From Paraburkholderia phenoliruptrix (GTDB lineage Bacteria > Pseudomonadota > Gammaproteobacteria > Burkholderiales > Burkholderiaceae), in contig NZ_CADIKB010000004.1 in NCBI RefSeq assembly GCF_902859825.1, forward strand, positions 1 through 64,000: DNA of 64,000 nt, written 5' to 3'. Made by a program: the position numbers and the translations under genes. Shown piece by piece: positions 1-13,869 of the stretch. The notes beneath the pieces are model-generated. The model was not told the origin of the DNA. It did no database searches and saw only the letters and a list, made by a program, of their open reading frames with translations. The first letter of the stretch is position 1, and each line of letters begins with the position of its first letter.

Positions 1-104
1 CGGAAAGCACCGGCATATGTTGGACTCGCCTAAGTTATTGATAAACCTGCTGTATCGGGCTTCGGCGTAGTCCAGCAAAGTTCGGTGCTGGAGTCATGGT
101 GAAA

Positions 105-139
105 TGAAAAAAGGCCGCCGGCTGGTGAGCCGCGGCCTT
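105..139 (-). terminator. Rho-independent terminator of trxB
   Basis: Perfect outer arms AAGGCCG / CGGCCTT enclose an inner CGGCT-ggtg-AGCCG stem. Read on the minus strand, the hairpin is followed by a run of six T. It lies about 80 bases beyond the trxB stop codon. Confidence 0.75.
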
Positions 140-215
140 CATTCGAACCCGATCGACCGGCCGGGCAAGGCCCAGCCGCCATTTTACCGTTGCATGGGCG
201 CGAGAGCGCGCTCGA

Positions 216-1539
<1,324 letters not shown>

Positions 1540-3855
1540 ATGGCAAAAGCTCCTTATTCCGCGAGCGCGCAGGCATTGCCGCACCGCATGTCGCGCCTTT
1601 TCACCGAAATCCGCTGGATCCTGCAGGTCGCGCTCGGCGTTTTCCTGCTGATGGCGCTTATCAGCTACAGCCGGCGCGATCCGAGCTGGACGCACGCCGC
1701 GCAGGTCGACCACATCGCCAACTGGGCGGGCCGCGTCGGCGCGTGGACCTCGGACATTCTGCTGCTGCTGTTTGGACTTTCCGCCTACTGGTGGATCGTG
1801 CTGCTCGGCCGGCACATCTCCGCGAACTACAAGCGCATCACGCGCCATGAGGAATTGCAGGAGGACGCGCCGCGCGACGCGAGCTGGCTCGCGGACGCCT
1901 TCGCCTTCCTGCTCGTGCTGCTCGCGTGCGACGGCATCGAGGCATTGCGCATGTGGTCGCTGAAAGTCCAGTTGCCGCGCGCGCCGGGCGGCGTGATCGG
2001 CGAGGCGGTCGCGCGTGGGGTGTCGCATGCGCTCGGCTTCACGGGCGGCACGCTGGCCTTGCTGATCGTGCTGGCCATCGGGTTGTCGCTGTATTTCCGC
2101 TTTTCCTGGCTTTCCGTGTGCGAAAAAGTCGGCGAGTCGATCATCTCGGCCGTGACTTTCGCGAAGCTGCGCCGCGAGGCGGGCCGCGACCGCAAGCTGG
2201 GCGAAGCCGCCGCGGTCAAGCGCGAGGGCAAGGTGGAAAAGGGCCGCGTGCGCATCGAGGAGCACGAACCGGTCGTGATCGTGCCGCCGGTCGTCACGCC
2301 GGCAAAGTCGGAGCGCGTCGAGAAGGAACGGCAGGTGCCGCTCTTCACCGACCTGCCGGGCGACTCGACGCTGCCGCCCATTTCGCTGCTCGATCCCGCG
2401 CCGGCCGCGCAGGAAACCATTTCCGCCGATACGCTCGAATTCACCTCGCGTCTGATCGAGAAAAAGCTGAAGGACTTCGGCGTCGAAGTGAGCGTGGTCG
2501 CCGCGTATCCGGGCCCCGTCGTCACGCGTTACGAGATCGAGCCGGCCACCGGCGTGAAGGGCAGCCAGATCGTCAATCTCGCGAAAGACCTCGCGCGCTC
2601 GTTGTCGCTCGTGTCGATTCGTGTCGTCGAAACGATTCCGGGCAAGAACTACATGGCGCTCGAATTGCCGAATCAGCGCCGTCAGACGGTGAGTCTGTCC
2701 GAGATTCTCGGCTCCGCGGTTTATGCGGACGCCGCGTCGCCGCTCACCATGGGCCTCGGCAAGGACATCGGCGGCAAGCCCGTCTGCGCGGACCTCGCGA
2801 AAATGCCGCACCTGCTGGTGGCCGGCACGACGGGTTCGGGCAAGTCGGTCGGGATCAACGCGATGATCCTGTCGCTGCTGTACAAGGCGAGCGCGGATCA
2901 GGTGCGCATGATTCTGATCGATCCGAAAATGCTCGAAATGAGCGTTTACGAAGGCATTCCGCATCTGCTGTGTCCGGTCGTGACGGATATGCGCCAGGCC
3001 GGCCACGCGCTCAACTGGGCGGTCGCCGAAATGGAGCGCCGCTACAAGCTCATGAGTAAGCTCGGCGTGCGCAATCTCGCCGGCTACAACAACAAGATCG
3101 ACGAGGCCGCGAAGCGCGAGGAGAAGCTGCCGAATCCGTTCAGCCTCACGCCGGACGATCCCGAACCGCTCACGCGTCTGCCCAATATCGTGATCGTGAT
3201 CGACGAACTCGCCGATCTGATGATGGTGGTCGGCAAGAAGGTAGAAGAGTTGATCGCGCGAATTGCGCAAAAGGCGCGCGCGGCCGGCATCCATCTGATT
3301 CTCGCCACGCAGCGTCCGTCGGTCGACGTGATTACCGGTCTCATCAAGGCGAATGTGCCCACGCGCATGGCCTTCCAGGTGTCGTCGAAAATCGATTCGC
3401 GCACCATTCTCGACCAGCAGGGCGCGGAATCGCTGCTCGGCATGGGCGACATGCTTTACCTGCCGCCGGGCAGCGGCTTGCCGGTGCGGGTGCATGGCGC
3501 GTTCGTGTCGGACGAGGAAGTGCACCGCGTCGTCGACAAGCTCAAGGAGCAGGGCGAGCCGAACTATATCGAGGGCATTCTCGAAGGCGGCGTGACGGGC
3601 GAGGGCGACGAGGGCTCGGCGGGCGCGGGCGGTGCCGGTACGGGCGACGGCGAGTCGGACCCGCTTTACGACCAGGCGGTGGACGTGGTGCTGAAAAACA
3701 GGCGCGCGTCGATTTCACTCGTGCAGCGGCATTTGCGCATCGGCTATAACCGCGCCGCGCGTTTGCTCGAGCAGATGGAAAACTCCGGCGTCGTCTCGGC
3801 AATGTCGTCGAACGGCAATCGCGAGATTCTTGCGCCGGCGCGCGAGGCGGAGTGA
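1540..3855 (+). CDS. ftsK: DNA translocase FtsK
   Basis: Septum-anchored ATPase that pumps chromosomal DNA toward dif and activates XerCD during division. The 771-residue product has N-terminal membrane segments (about residues 25-90), a short charged linker and a motor domain. The motor has Walker A GTTGSGKS near residue 429 and Walker [13 protein letters not shown] near 550. A C-terminal winged-helix gamma domain (from about 706) reads the KOPS polarity signals. The ATG at 1540 is preceded by AGGA. A downstream ATG at 1588 is also possible. The linker is much shorter than in E. coli FtsK, as is usual in Burkholderiales. Confidence 0.96.
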   Translation: MAKAPYSASAQALPHRMSRLFTEIRWILQVALGVFLLMALISYSRRDPSWTHAAQVDHIANWAGRVGAWTSDILLLLFGLSAYWWIVLLGRHISANYKRITRHEELQEDAPRDASWLADAFAFLLVLLACDGIEALRMWSLKVQLPRAPGGVIGEAVARGVSHALGFTGGTLALLIVLAIGLSLYFRFSWLSVCEKVGESIISAVTFAKLRREAGRDRKLGEAAAVKREGKVEKGRVRIEEHEPVVIVPPVVTPAKSERVEKERQVPLFTDLPGDSTLPPISLLDPAPAAQETISADTLEFTSRLIEKKLKDFGVEVSVVAAYPGPVVTRYEIEPATGVKGSQIVNLAKDLARSLSLVSIRVVETIPGKNYMALELPNQRRQTVSLSEILGSAVYADAASPLTMGLGKDIGGKPVCADLAKMPHLLVAGTTGSGKSVGINAMILSLLYKASADQVRMILIDPKMLEMSVYEGIPHLLCPVVTDMRQAGHALNWAVAEMERRYKLMSKLGVRNLAGYNNKIDEAAKREEKLPNPFSLTPDDPEPLTRLPNIVIVIDELADLMMVVGKKVEELIARIAQKARAAGIHLILATQRPSVDVITGLIKANVPTRMAFQVSSKIDSRTILDQQGAESLLGMGDMLYLPPGSGLPVRVHGAFVSDEEVHRVVDKLKEQGEPNYIEGILEGGVTGEGDEGSAGAGGAGTGDGESDPLYDQAVDVVLKNRRASISLVQRHLRIGYNRAARLLEQMENSGVVSAMSSNGNREILAPAREAE

Positions 3856-4230
3856 GGCGCGCGGCTCGCGCCTCGCGGCGGGAACACGGGCGGTTTCTTG
3901 CGGCCTACGTTGGCAACCTGAACGTTGCCGCCTGCCCGAGACGCGTGGCCGAGTCGTGTGTTTTTGCCGCTTGTAACGTTGGTTTCGAAACGTGCGCTTC
4001 TAAGGTTCGCTTAAGACTGACTGCCTAAGCTCCGGGACGAAAGCCACCACAGTGGAACGGAGCGCGACGGACTTGCGCGTTCGCACGCAACCCCGAAATC
4101 AAGGGTGACGCCTGACGCCCCGCCTCTCGCCCGGTTCGCCAGCGGCCGGCAGCCAGCGGCAACACTGCCCAATACATGCGCCGCAGGCACCGCGGCCGCT
4201 CGATAAACCCAGATCAAGGGAGAAAAAACT
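3856..4230. other. ftsK-lolA intergenic region
   Basis: 375 bases with no supported gene. A small perfect hairpin GGCAAC-N6-GTTGCC lies at 3912-3929, without a T-run. The motif TTGCGGCCTACGTT near 3898-3911 resembles the 13-bp tandem units found downstream of lolA. Confidence 0.4.
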
Positions 4231-4974
4231 ATGCAGCTATTTGCGCAGCAGCACGCACCATCCACCGGCGCCGGTCGTCCGGCAGGGACGCTGGCACGGA
4301 CCGTCGCGCGCCGGATCGGCGCGTTGGCGATCGGCGCGTCGATGCTCGTCGCTTCGCAGGCTTTCGCGAGCGGCACCGAGCAGTTGAGGGCTTTCGTCGC
4401 GCAGGTCCACTCGGCGCGCGGCACCTTCGTGCAGCAGGAAGTGCGCGCGCCCAGCAAGGCACAGGCGGCGAGCGGCGCAAGCGGCGTGCTGTCGACGAAC
4501 GGCGGCGGCAAGAGCAGCACGTCGAGCGGAACATTCACGTTCGCGCGTCCCGGCAAGTTCATCTGGCAATACGAGAAGCCCTACGCGCAGCTGCTGCAAG
4601 CAGACGGCGACAAGCTCTACGTGTACGACAAGGACCTGAACCAGGTCACGGTGCGAAGCCTTGGCGGCGCACTCGGCGCGAGCCCGGCCGCCATCCTGTT
4701 CGGCAGCAACGATCTGGACAAGAACTTCACGTTGCGCGATGCGGGCGTGAAGGCCGGCATCGACTGGCTCGAACTGACGCCGAAAACGCGGGACACGCAA
4801 TTCCAGCGCGTGGGCATCGGCTTCAAGGACGGCAATCTGCAAGCCATGGAGTTGCACGACGTGTTCGGCAACGTCACGCTGCTGACGTTCTCGAACATCC
4901 AGAAGAATCCGCCGCTGCCTGCCGACGCTTTCAAGTTCACGGTGCCGAAGGGCGCCGACGTGATCAACGGCTAA
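4231..4974 (+). CDS. lolA: Outer-membrane lipoprotein carrier LolA
   Basis: Periplasmic chaperone that carries lipoproteins from the LolCDE complex to LolB. The 247-residue protein has a long N-terminal region with a hydrophobic core (about 30-44) and an AFA cleavage site near residue 46. The mature part has the LolA pattern [12 protein letters not shown], then [19 protein letters not shown]. The start ATG follows AGGGAGAAAAAACT. It lies downstream of ftsK as in many proteobacteria, but rarA is not its direct neighbour here. Confidence 0.93.
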   Translation: MQLFAQQHAPSTGAGRPAGTLARTVARRIGALAIGASMLVASQAFASGTEQLRAFVAQVHSARGTFVQQEVRAPSKAQAASGASGVLSTNGGGKSSTSSGTFTFARPGKFIWQYEKPYAQLLQADGDKLYVYDKDLNQVTVRSLGGALGASPAAILFGSNDLDKNFTLRDAGVKAGIDWLELTPKTRDTQFQRVGIGFKDGNLQAMELHDVFGNVTLLTFSNIQKNPPLPADAFKFTVPKGADVING

Positions 4975-5004
4975 GGCGCCGCTCTGCGGTTGCGCTTGAC
5001 GAGG

Positions 5005-5033
5005 AAAGCCGCGCCGAATGCGCGGCTTTTTTT
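5005..5033 (+). terminator. Rho-independent terminator of lolA
   Basis: Perfect 10-bp stem AAAGCCGCGC / GCGCGGCTTT with the 5-base loop CGAAT, followed by a T-run, about 30 bases after the lolA stop. Confidence 0.88.
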
Positions 5034-5082
5034 GTGGCCGACATTTGTGGCCGACATTCGTGGCCTACGTTTGCGGCAGACC
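5031..5082. repeat. 13-bp tandem repeat, four units
   Basis: Units at 5031, 5044, 5057 and 5070. The first two are identical (TTTGTGGCCGACA), and the third (TTCGTGGCCTACG) and fourth (TTTGCGGCAGACC) are degenerate. The array overlaps the tail of the lolA terminator. Confidence 0.8.
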
Positions 5083-5135
5083 CGTGCGGCCGGTCTTCGT
5101 GCCCGCCAAGGCGCGGTTCCTGTCAAACCCGCGCG

Positions 5136-6047
5136 CTATGGGTCCGCGTGGGCCGCGTGCGTGGCCTTCATGTCTTCGAGAAACGCTTCCACAATATCCG
5201 TTCGATGCTGTCGTGCCCGCGCGACCATATGAAACGCAACCCGGTAGCGCATGCGTGCCGGATTCAACGCTGCGAGCAACCCTTGCGCGACGAACGGCGC
5301 CGCGAAATGCCCCGGCAGATAGCCTAAGTGATGCCCGGAAAGCACGAGCATGGCGACGGCTTCCATGTTGTCGGCGACGGCGGTGATGTTGCGCGGCGCC
5401 TGCGAACCCTCGGCCTCGGGCAACGGATAGCTGCGCCACGCCCATTCGTGCGCCGCGGCCTGCTCGGGCGTGACATCGCCGGCACGGGCAAAGAGCGGAT
5501 GGCCTTTCGCGCAGTAGGCAAACTGGTCTTCGGCGAACACTTCCGTGTAGTCGAGCGACGGCACGCGATGCCAGAAATAGCCGATGCCGATCTGAATGCG
5601 TCCGTTGAGCAGCAGTTCTTCGAGTTCGCCCGGCGAGCGCACGAGAATCGAAAAGCGCACGGACTGATCGCGCGAGCGGAAGCGGCCAATCGCGTCGCTG
5701 ATGCGCGCACTCGCCGACACGGGCGTGTGCCCGATCATGCCGATGTCGAGCGTGCCGACGAGTTTGCGTCCCACGTTACGCGCCTGCACGCCGAAGCTGT
5801 CCACCGCGGCGAGCAGCGCGCGAGCGGCATCCACGAATTGCTCGCCGCGTGCGGTGAGGCGAAAGCCGCCGCGGCCGCGCTCGCACAGCCGGTAGCCGAG
5901 GCGCGTTTCCAGCGTGGCCAGTTGCGTGCTGATGGTCGGCTGTCCGACGTTCAGTGTGGCCTGCGCCGGCGAGACGCCACCGGCATCCACAATGGCGAGA
6001 AAGACGCGGATGAGCCGCAGGTCGAGATCGGTCGGTTGGGAGAACAT
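5136..6047 (-). CDS. LysR-family regulator, likely of the adjacent ureohydrolase gene
   Basis: The 303-residue protein has an N-terminal winged HTH (DLRLIRVFLAIVDAGGVSPA, QPTISTQLATLE) and a substrate-binding-like effector domain. It is divergent from the guanidinobutyrase-like gene at 6230, with 182 bases between. In Pseudomonas aeruginosa the guanidinobutyrase gene gbuA is controlled by the LysR-type GbuR, so a comparable role is inferred. The effector is not readable from sequence. The C-terminal half is ordinary for the family. Confidence 0.85.
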   Translation of the reverse strand: MFSQPTDLDLRLIRVFLAIVDAGGVSPAQATLNVGQPTISTQLATLETRLGYRLCERGRGGFRLTARGEQFVDAARALLAAVDSFGVQARNVGRKLVGTLDIGMIGHTPVSASARISDAIGRFRSRDQSVRFSILVRSPGELEELLLNGRIQIGIGYFWHRVPSLDYTEVFAEDQFAYCAKGHPLFARAGDVTPEQAAAHEWAWRSYPLPEAEGSQAPRNITAVADNMEAVAMLVLSGHHLGYLPGHFAAPFVAQGLLAALNPARMRYRVAFHMVARARQHRTDIVEAFLEDMKATHAAHADP

Positions 6048-6057
6048 GCGTCAGGAT

Positions 6058-6077
6058 ACATCGCCCGGGATCGATGT
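6058..6077. promoter_or_regulatory. Candidate LysR operator
   Basis: Perfect inverted repeat ACATCG-N8-CGATGT, just upstream of the LysR start and in the shared promoter region with the ureohydrolase gene. Position and symmetry suit autoregulation by a LysR protein. No binding evidence exists. Confidence 0.45.
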
Positions 6078-6229
6078 GAACTTTTTTGCACGGCTATTTC
6101 AAGTTCGCGGGAACTGCTCAAGAATGGGATTCGGTCCGGCCATGCATTGGCAGATTGCTTTCTGGAAGCCAGTTTTTGGCCGGTTGACCGATTCCCGCCC
6201 GCCAGGCGCCTTTTCATTGCCGAGCCACG

Positions 6230-7222
6230 ATGAATACTTCCTCCTTCATTTCCCCCGAAGCCGGTGAGCGCCCCCAGCCGCTGTCCGGCAATGCGATGCC
6301 GCGCTGCGGCGGAATCGCGACCATGATGCGTTTGCCGAACGTCGGCTCGGCTGCGGGATTCGACGCCTGTTTCGTCGGTGTGCCGTTCGATCTCGGCACG
6401 TCGAACCGCACGGGCGCGCGTTTCGGGCCGCGTCAGATCCGCAGCGAATCGGTGCTGCTGCGGCCGTACAACATGGCGACGCGTGCGGCGCCGTTCGATT
6501 CGCTGCGCGTGGCCGATCTCGGCGACGTCGCGATCAACCCGTACAACCTGCATGACTCGATCGCGCGAATCGAAAGCGCTTACGACGAAATTCTCCAGCA
6601 CGATTGCAAGCCGGTCACGCTCGGCGGCGATCACACGATCGCGCTGCCGATCCTGCGCGCGATTCATCGCAAGCATGGCAAGGTGGGGCTGATTCACGTG
6701 GACGCGCATGCCGACGTCAACGACACGATGATGGGCGAGAAGATCGCGCACGGCACGCCGTTTCGGCGCGCGGTGGAGGAAGGTTTGCTCGACTGCGAGC
6801 GCGTCGTGCAGATCGGTCTGCGCGGCACGGGTTACGCGGCGGAGGACTTCGACTGGTGCCGCGACCAGGGCTTCGAAGTCGTGCAGGCGGAGGCGTGCTG
6901 GAACCAGTCGCTTGCGCCGCTGATGGCGCGCGTGCGCGAGCGCATGGGCGACGCGCCGGTGTACATCACGTTCGACATCGACGGAATCGATCCGGCCTTC
7001 GCGCCCGGCACGGGCACGCCGGAAATCGCCGGACTGACGGTGCCGCAGGCGCTCGAGATCATTCGCGGCGCGCGCGGCCTGAATATCGTCGGTTGCGATC
7101 TTGTGGAAGTCGCGCCGCCGTACGATCCGTTCGGCACGACCGCACTGCTGGGCGCGAACCTCGCGTTCGAGTTGTTGTGCGTTCTGCCGGGCGTCGAATA
7201 CCGGAGCGCCGCGGCGCGTTAG
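6230..7222 (+). CDS. gbuA: Guanidinobutyrase-like ureohydrolase (agmatinase family)
   Basis: Mn-dependent ureohydrolase, predicted to split 4-guanidinobutyrate into GABA and urea. Metal ligands are visible in GGDHT (132-136), DAHAD (158-162) and DIDGIDP (249-255). The N-terminal segment (PQPLSGNAMPRCGGIATMMRLP-like, near 16-36) and the end of the protein resemble P. aeruginosa GbuA more than SpeB agmatinases, so guanidinobutyrase or guanidinopropionase activity is favoured. The substrate is inferred. It is divergent from a LysR gene and convergent with an NCS1 permease. Confidence 0.85.
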   Translation: MNTSSFISPEAGERPQPLSGNAMPRCGGIATMMRLPNVGSAAGFDACFVGVPFDLGTSNRTGARFGPRQIRSESVLLRPYNMATRAAPFDSLRVADLGDVAINPYNLHDSIARIESAYDEILQHDCKPVTLGGDHTIALPILRAIHRKHGKVGLIHVDAHADVNDTMMGEKIAHGTPFRRAVEEGLLDCERVVQIGLRGTGYAAEDFDWCRDQGFEVVQAEACWNQSLAPLMARVRERMGDAPVYITFDIDGIDPAFAPGTGTPEIAGLTVPQALEIIRGARGLNIVGCDLVEVAPPYDPFGTTALLGANLAFELLCVLPGVEYRSAAAR

Positions 7223-7260
7223 CCTCACGCGAGGTGGGCGTCGCAACCAGGCTGCTTGCA

Positions 7261-7294
7261 ACGAAAAGGCACAGCATGTGCAGGCCTTTTTCGT
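7261..7294. terminator. Bidirectional terminator between ureohydrolase and permease
   Basis: Arms ACGAAAAGGC and GCCTTTTTCGT around ACAGCATGTGCAG form a strong stem, with A/T-rich arms usable on both strands. It sits between the two convergent stop codons. Confidence 0.65.
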
Positions 7295-7314
7295 CACAGA
7301 AGTGGACCGCGTGC

Positions 7315-8631
7315 TTACGCGTAAGCAGTCTTGCGCGTCGACACGAACGCGAGATAGCACACCGCACCAATTACCAAAGAGGGTAACGTCGCGCCGAGAT
7401 TCGGCAGCCATTGGTTGATCGCTTGATAAGCGGCGATGCCGATTGCCCACGCGATGAACGCGCTCAGATGCCAGCCGCCCGAAAAACTATAGCGGCCGCG
7501 CACGTCGGCGAGCACGGCTGCTTCGATGCGGCGCCTGCGCACGATGAAATGGTCGACCAGCACGACGCCGAAAAGCGGCGCGAACACCGAACCGATGAGC
7601 AGCAGGAAGTTCTGATATTTTGCCATCGGCACGGCGAGCGCGATCAACGTGCACAGGGCGCCGAATGCCGCCGACAGGATCGGCACGCTGCCGCGCGCCC
7701 AGAACGTGCCGGTCGACACGGCTGCCGAATGAATGTCGGCGAATGCATTGTCCACTTCGTCGATCAGAATGAGCAGCAGCGCGAGGCCGCCGCCCGCCTG
7801 TGCAAGCGCGCTCGTGAGCAGCGCGTCGCCGCCGCCCGCGGCGAGGCCATAGATCGCGCCTAATGAGTAGAACCAGATATTCGCGATGCCGAAGCCGAGC
7901 AGCGTGCCGCGAAACGTGTCGCCCGCGCGGCGGCCAAAGCGCGTGTAGTCCGCGATCAACGGCAGCCACGAGAGCGGCATGGCGACCACGAGATCGATCG
8001 CGCCGCCGAACGACATCTCGCCGGTGCCGGGGCGGCGCATCATCGCGGCCAGGTCCTGCTGCGCGAGCAGATTCCATGTGAGCCATGCGGCGCCGGCCAG
8101 CAGCAGCCAGATCCCCCATGTACGCAGAAAGCGCCGCACGAACGAGAGCGGCCCGCTGATCGCGAGCAGCGTCGCGAGCACGCCGAACGCGACCGTCCAG
8201 ACGAGCGGCATGGAGAAGCCGAACGCCTGCTTCGCGAGGGCGTCGGCGGAATCGCGCATCACGATCACTTCGAACGCGCCCCAGCCGACCAGCTGCACCG
8301 CGTTCAGCACCGCGGGCACCGAGGCGCCGCGCACACCGAGCGTCGGACGCAGCGACGACATCGCGGCGAGGCCGGTGTCCGTGCCGATCACGCCGGCGAG
8401 CGCGAGCAGCACCACGCCGATCGCACTGCCGATCGCAATGGCCAGCAGCGCGTGCGGCAGCGACAGCCCCGGCACGAGCAGCGCGCCGGCTTGCGCAACG
8501 AGCAGGCCGATGCCGAGCGAGAACCAGAGCGCGAACGCGTCGCCGGTACGGAAGGCGCGGCGCGCGTCGGGCACCGGCGTGAGCGGTGCGTAGGTGGAAC
8601 CGGCGTCGCCGGTGAGCGGGTCTTGAGTCAT
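7315..8631 (-). CDS. NCS1-family permease, CytX-like
   Basis: The 438-residue polytopic inner-membrane protein has about 12 hydrophobic segments. The pattern GDAFALWFSLGIGLLVAQAG with GWGAFEVIVMRD and PLSWLPLIADYTRFG fits the nucleobase:cation symporter-1 family, and within it the CytX type often linked to hydroxymethylpyrimidine uptake. Its neighbours point instead to a guanidino compound as a possible substrate. No TPP riboswitch was found upstream, which weakens the thiamine link. The transporter class is firm and the substrate is open. Confidence 0.75.
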   Translation of the reverse strand: MTQDPLTGDAGSTYAPLTPVPDARRAFRTGDAFALWFSLGIGLLVAQAGALLVPGLSLPHALLAIAIGSAIGVVLLALAGVIGTDTGLAAMSSLRPTLGVRGASVPAVLNAVQLVGWGAFEVIVMRDSADALAKQAFGFSMPLVWTVAFGVLATLLAISGPLSFVRRFLRTWGIWLLLAGAAWLTWNLLAQQDLAAMMRRPGTGEMSFGGAIDLVVAMPLSWLPLIADYTRFGRRAGDTFRGTLLGFGIANIWFYSLGAIYGLAAGGGDALLTSALAQAGGGLALLLILIDEVDNAFADIHSAAVSTGTFWARGSVPILSAAFGALCTLIALAVPMAKYQNFLLLIGSVFAPLFGVVLVDHFIVRRRRIEAAVLADVRGRYSFSGGWHLSAFIAWAIGIAAYQAINQWLPNLGATLPSLVIGAVCYLAFVSTRKTAYA

Positions 8632-8866
8632 CGGGTCGTGTCCCTGAGTGATGTGTCTGTTGCCGATCCTGTTTCTGCTCGCAGCGAATTCGCGCCCGGG
8701 CGAGGATGCGTCGCTCGCGCGGGCGCCGTCACTGTCATAATGCAGGACGTTGCCCGCGCGTTGCTCGCGCAGGCTTTGCGCTTGTCCGGCAGCGCGCCGC
8801 TTCTGGACCCCTCGCGGATACCTGCGCGCAGCGCGTCCGGAAAGCCGAGATTATCCCCAAAACGTC

Positions 8867-11583
<2,717 letters not shown>

Positions 11584-11781
11584 GTTGCGTCACCGCGCGT
11601 CGGGGCGGCCTGACGGATCATCGGTCAATGAGTGGTCGAAGCGAGTCTCTCTGAAATTTTTTTGACGAGGGGCTTGGAAAGTCGAGTCAGCTGTTCTATA
11701 ATCTTTCTCTCCCAAGCAACGACCCGCTTGGATCTGACAAAACCGCTTGTCTTAACAAGGCGGCGGCGAGTTGGAAAACAC

Positions 11782-11871
11782 GGAAAGGTGGCAGAGTGGT
11801 CGAATGCGCCGGACTCGAAATCCGGTGTACCTTTAGGGGTACCGTGAGTTCGAATCTCACCCTTTCCGCCA
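11782..11871 (+). tRNA. tRNA-Ser (anticodon CGA)
   Basis: 90-base class II tRNA with encoded CCA. The acceptor arms GGAAAGG (11782-11788) and CCTTTCC (11861-11867) pair fully. The anticodon stem CCGGA/TCCGG encloses CTCGAAA, with anticodon CGA at 11816-11818. The long variable arm GTACC-TTTAG-GGGTAC and the T loop TTCGAAT are present. It reads UCG codons. It lies downstream of serS, its own synthetase gene. Confidence 0.96.
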
Positions 11872-11877
11872 AATTCA

Positions 11878-11905
11878 GAAAACAGGCCCTTCGGGGCCTG
11901 TTTTC
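11878..11905 (+). terminator. Terminator after tRNA-Ser
   Basis: Perfect 12-bp stem GAAAACAGGCCC / GGGCCTGTTTTC with a TTCG tetraloop, seven bases after the tRNA CCA. Confidence 0.9.
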
Positions 11906-12139
11906 GTTTCCGGTCGGCAATTGCATTGAGTGTGCATATTCGTGCCCGCGTGTCGCTTTCGTAAGCGATGCTAAATTAACGGCATGGGTGCGATGGCAGC
12001 GTGAACAACCGAGCAGCCATGCGCTTTGTCTGCGTTCCACGCCTTGCAGCTTCCCCTCTGCCCGACCCCTTCCCGATCCTCTGTACAATTGGCCGTTCGA
12101 TTGAACATCGACCTACCTTCGCACCCATCGACCGAATTC

Positions 12140-12925
12140 ATGGCCATTACCTACAAGACGCCCGACGACATCTCCAGACTCCGCATTTCGGGCCGCCTCG
12201 CGGCCGACGTGCTGGCCATGATCGGCGAGCACGTGAAAGCCGGTGTCTCCACCGACGAACTGGACGCACTGTGCAACGACTACATCGTCAACACGCTGAA
12301 GTGCATTCCGGCCAACGTCGGCTATCTCGGTTTTCCGAAGACGGTATGCACGTCGGTCAATCAGGTGGTCTGCCATGGCATTCCGAACCGTAACGAGGTG
12401 CTGAAGGACGGCGACATCATCAACATCGACGTGGCGATCATCAAGGACGGCTATTTCGGCGACACGAGCCGCATGTATTGCGTCGGCGAGCCGAGCACGG
12501 TGGCGCGCCAACTGATCGATACGACCTATGAAGCGATGCTCGCGGGCATCCGCGAAGTGAAACCGAACGCCACGCTCGGCGATATCGGCCATGCGATCCA
12601 GAAGGTGGCGCAGCGCGACGGCTTCTCCATCGTGCGCGACTATTGCGGCCACGGCATCGGCAAGGTGTATCACGAAGACCCGCAGGTCCTGCATTACGGA
12701 CAGCCGGGGCAGGGCGTGCGTCTGAAGCCCGGCATGGTCTTCACCATCGAGCCGATGATCAACGCGGGCCGCGCCGGCACCACCGTCCTGCGCGACGGCT
12801 GGACCGTGGTCACAAAAGACCGCTCGCTGTCGGCGCAATGGGAACACATGATCGCCGTCACCGACGACGGCTACGAACTCCTCACGCCCTGGCCCGACGG
12901 CACCGGACACTACGCGGCCCCTTAG
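12140..12925 (+). CDS. map: Type I methionine aminopeptidase
   Basis: Removes N-terminal methionine from nascent proteins in the cytosol. The 261-residue protein has the pita-bread fold metal ligands in NIDVAIIKDGYFGDTSRMY, CGHGIGKVYHEDPQVLHY, FTIEPMIN and WEHMIAVTDDGYELLT. The ATG at 12140 gives MAITYKTPDDI. Reading upstream to 12026 gives a proline-rich stretch with no family support. It is monocistronic as far as visible. Confidence 0.96.
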   Translation: MAITYKTPDDISRLRISGRLAADVLAMIGEHVKAGVSTDELDALCNDYIVNTLKCIPANVGYLGFPKTVCTSVNQVVCHGIPNRNEVLKDGDIINIDVAIIKDGYFGDTSRMYCVGEPSTVARQLIDTTYEAMLAGIREVKPNATLGDIGHAIQKVAQRDGFSIVRDYCGHGIGKVYHEDPQVLHYGQPGQGVRLKPGMVFTIEPMINAGRAGTTVLRDGWTVVTKDRSLSAQWEHMIAVTDDGYELLTPWPDGTGHYAAP

Positions 12926-13117
12926 CCCGCGAGGCTTGTATCGCCATCCGGTGGACAGCTCTGCGCACCCCGCGCCGGGCGCGGCAAATGCTGCCGACTC
13001 AATGCGCGCTTTGCGAGAACCGGTTCGCGCGATAAGATCGCCCGGCAAAGAATGATTTGACTCGCGCGCCGGTTCGGTTAAAGCTACACGTTAAGGCTTC
13101 AAGGGGTTTTCGTCTGC

Positions 13118-13651
13118 ATGAGTCCGTCATTGACCGTTCGCCGTATCGCCGCCGATCAGGGCGCCGTTTTTCGCGAACTCCGTACAGCGTCGCTGCGTGA
13201 GGCGCCTTATGCCTTCGGTGCGACGCTGGAAGACGCATTGTCCGCGGATGCCGCCAGCTTTGACGTCATCGCCGCGAAGCACGCGGTTTCTCTCACGGTC
13301 AGCACTTTTATCCTCTATACCGAGGGTCATCCGGCAGGATTGATCGAAGCGCATTTCGAAGATGCGGCTCCGCGTCGCGCCTTCGTGTGCGAGTTGTGGG
13401 TCGCGCCGGCGGTGCGCCATTTGCGCGGCGGCGAGTTGCTCGTCGACACCGCGAGCGGCTGGCTGGCGAACGAAGGCGCGACGGAAATCTACGCATGGGT
13501 CGCCGACTCCAACCGCAACGCCATGCGCTTTTACGAAGCGCTCGGTTTTGGGCCGACCGGCGAACATCGGCGCATGGCGCGTGCGCCCGAGCAGGCCGAA
13601 AGCCTGCTGATTCGCCACGTGCCCTCCACGACCTCTGCAGTCGACTCGTGA
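13118..13651 (+). CDS. GNAT-family N-acetyltransferase
   Basis: The 177-residue protein has a GNAT fold. The acetyl-CoA loop region is APAVRHLRGGELLVDTASGWL (near 93-113) and the C-terminal NRNAMRFYEALGFGPTGEHRRM is typical. The start follows AAGGGG at a suitable distance. The substrate is unknown and no neighbour suggests one. It lies between map and the minCDE operon. Confidence 0.85.
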   Translation: MSPSLTVRRIAADQGAVFRELRTASLREAPYAFGATLEDALSADAASFDVIAAKHAVSLTVSTFILYTEGHPAGLIEAHFEDAAPRRAFVCELWVAPAVRHLRGGELLVDTASGWLANEGATEIYAWVADSNRNAMRFYEALGFGPTGEHRRMARAPEQAESLLIRHVPSTTSAVDS

Positions 13652-13869
13652 TTTATCCGGGCGGCGCCGACGTTTGCCGCCCCATCCCTTCGCTTTTCCA
13701 CTCGTATCCCGACAGCGACACCGACAGCCATCGCGCGGCGCCCATCGCGGCGCAGTGCGGCGTGCCGGTTTTGTGCGCGCAGCTTACGGATATCGACTGC
13801 ACGGTGGGCAAAAAATCTCGCTGCGTGCCGCGACGCCTGTAAAATACGCAAAATTTTTTGCCGAACGCT

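Noticed and set aside
1..104. Seventeen-codon frame at the left edge (ATG at 16)
   Set aside because: It is too short, with no ribosome site and no recognisable features. I see nothing supportable in this edge.
8632..8760. TPP riboswitch upstream of the CytX-like permease
   Set aside because: None of the conserved TPP aptamer segments (CTGAGA or the CCTGATCTGG region) is present on the minus strand.
11782..11871. tRNA-Ser as an island attachment site
   Set aside because: No duplicated tRNA 3' end or integrase was seen downstream. The core gene map follows directly.
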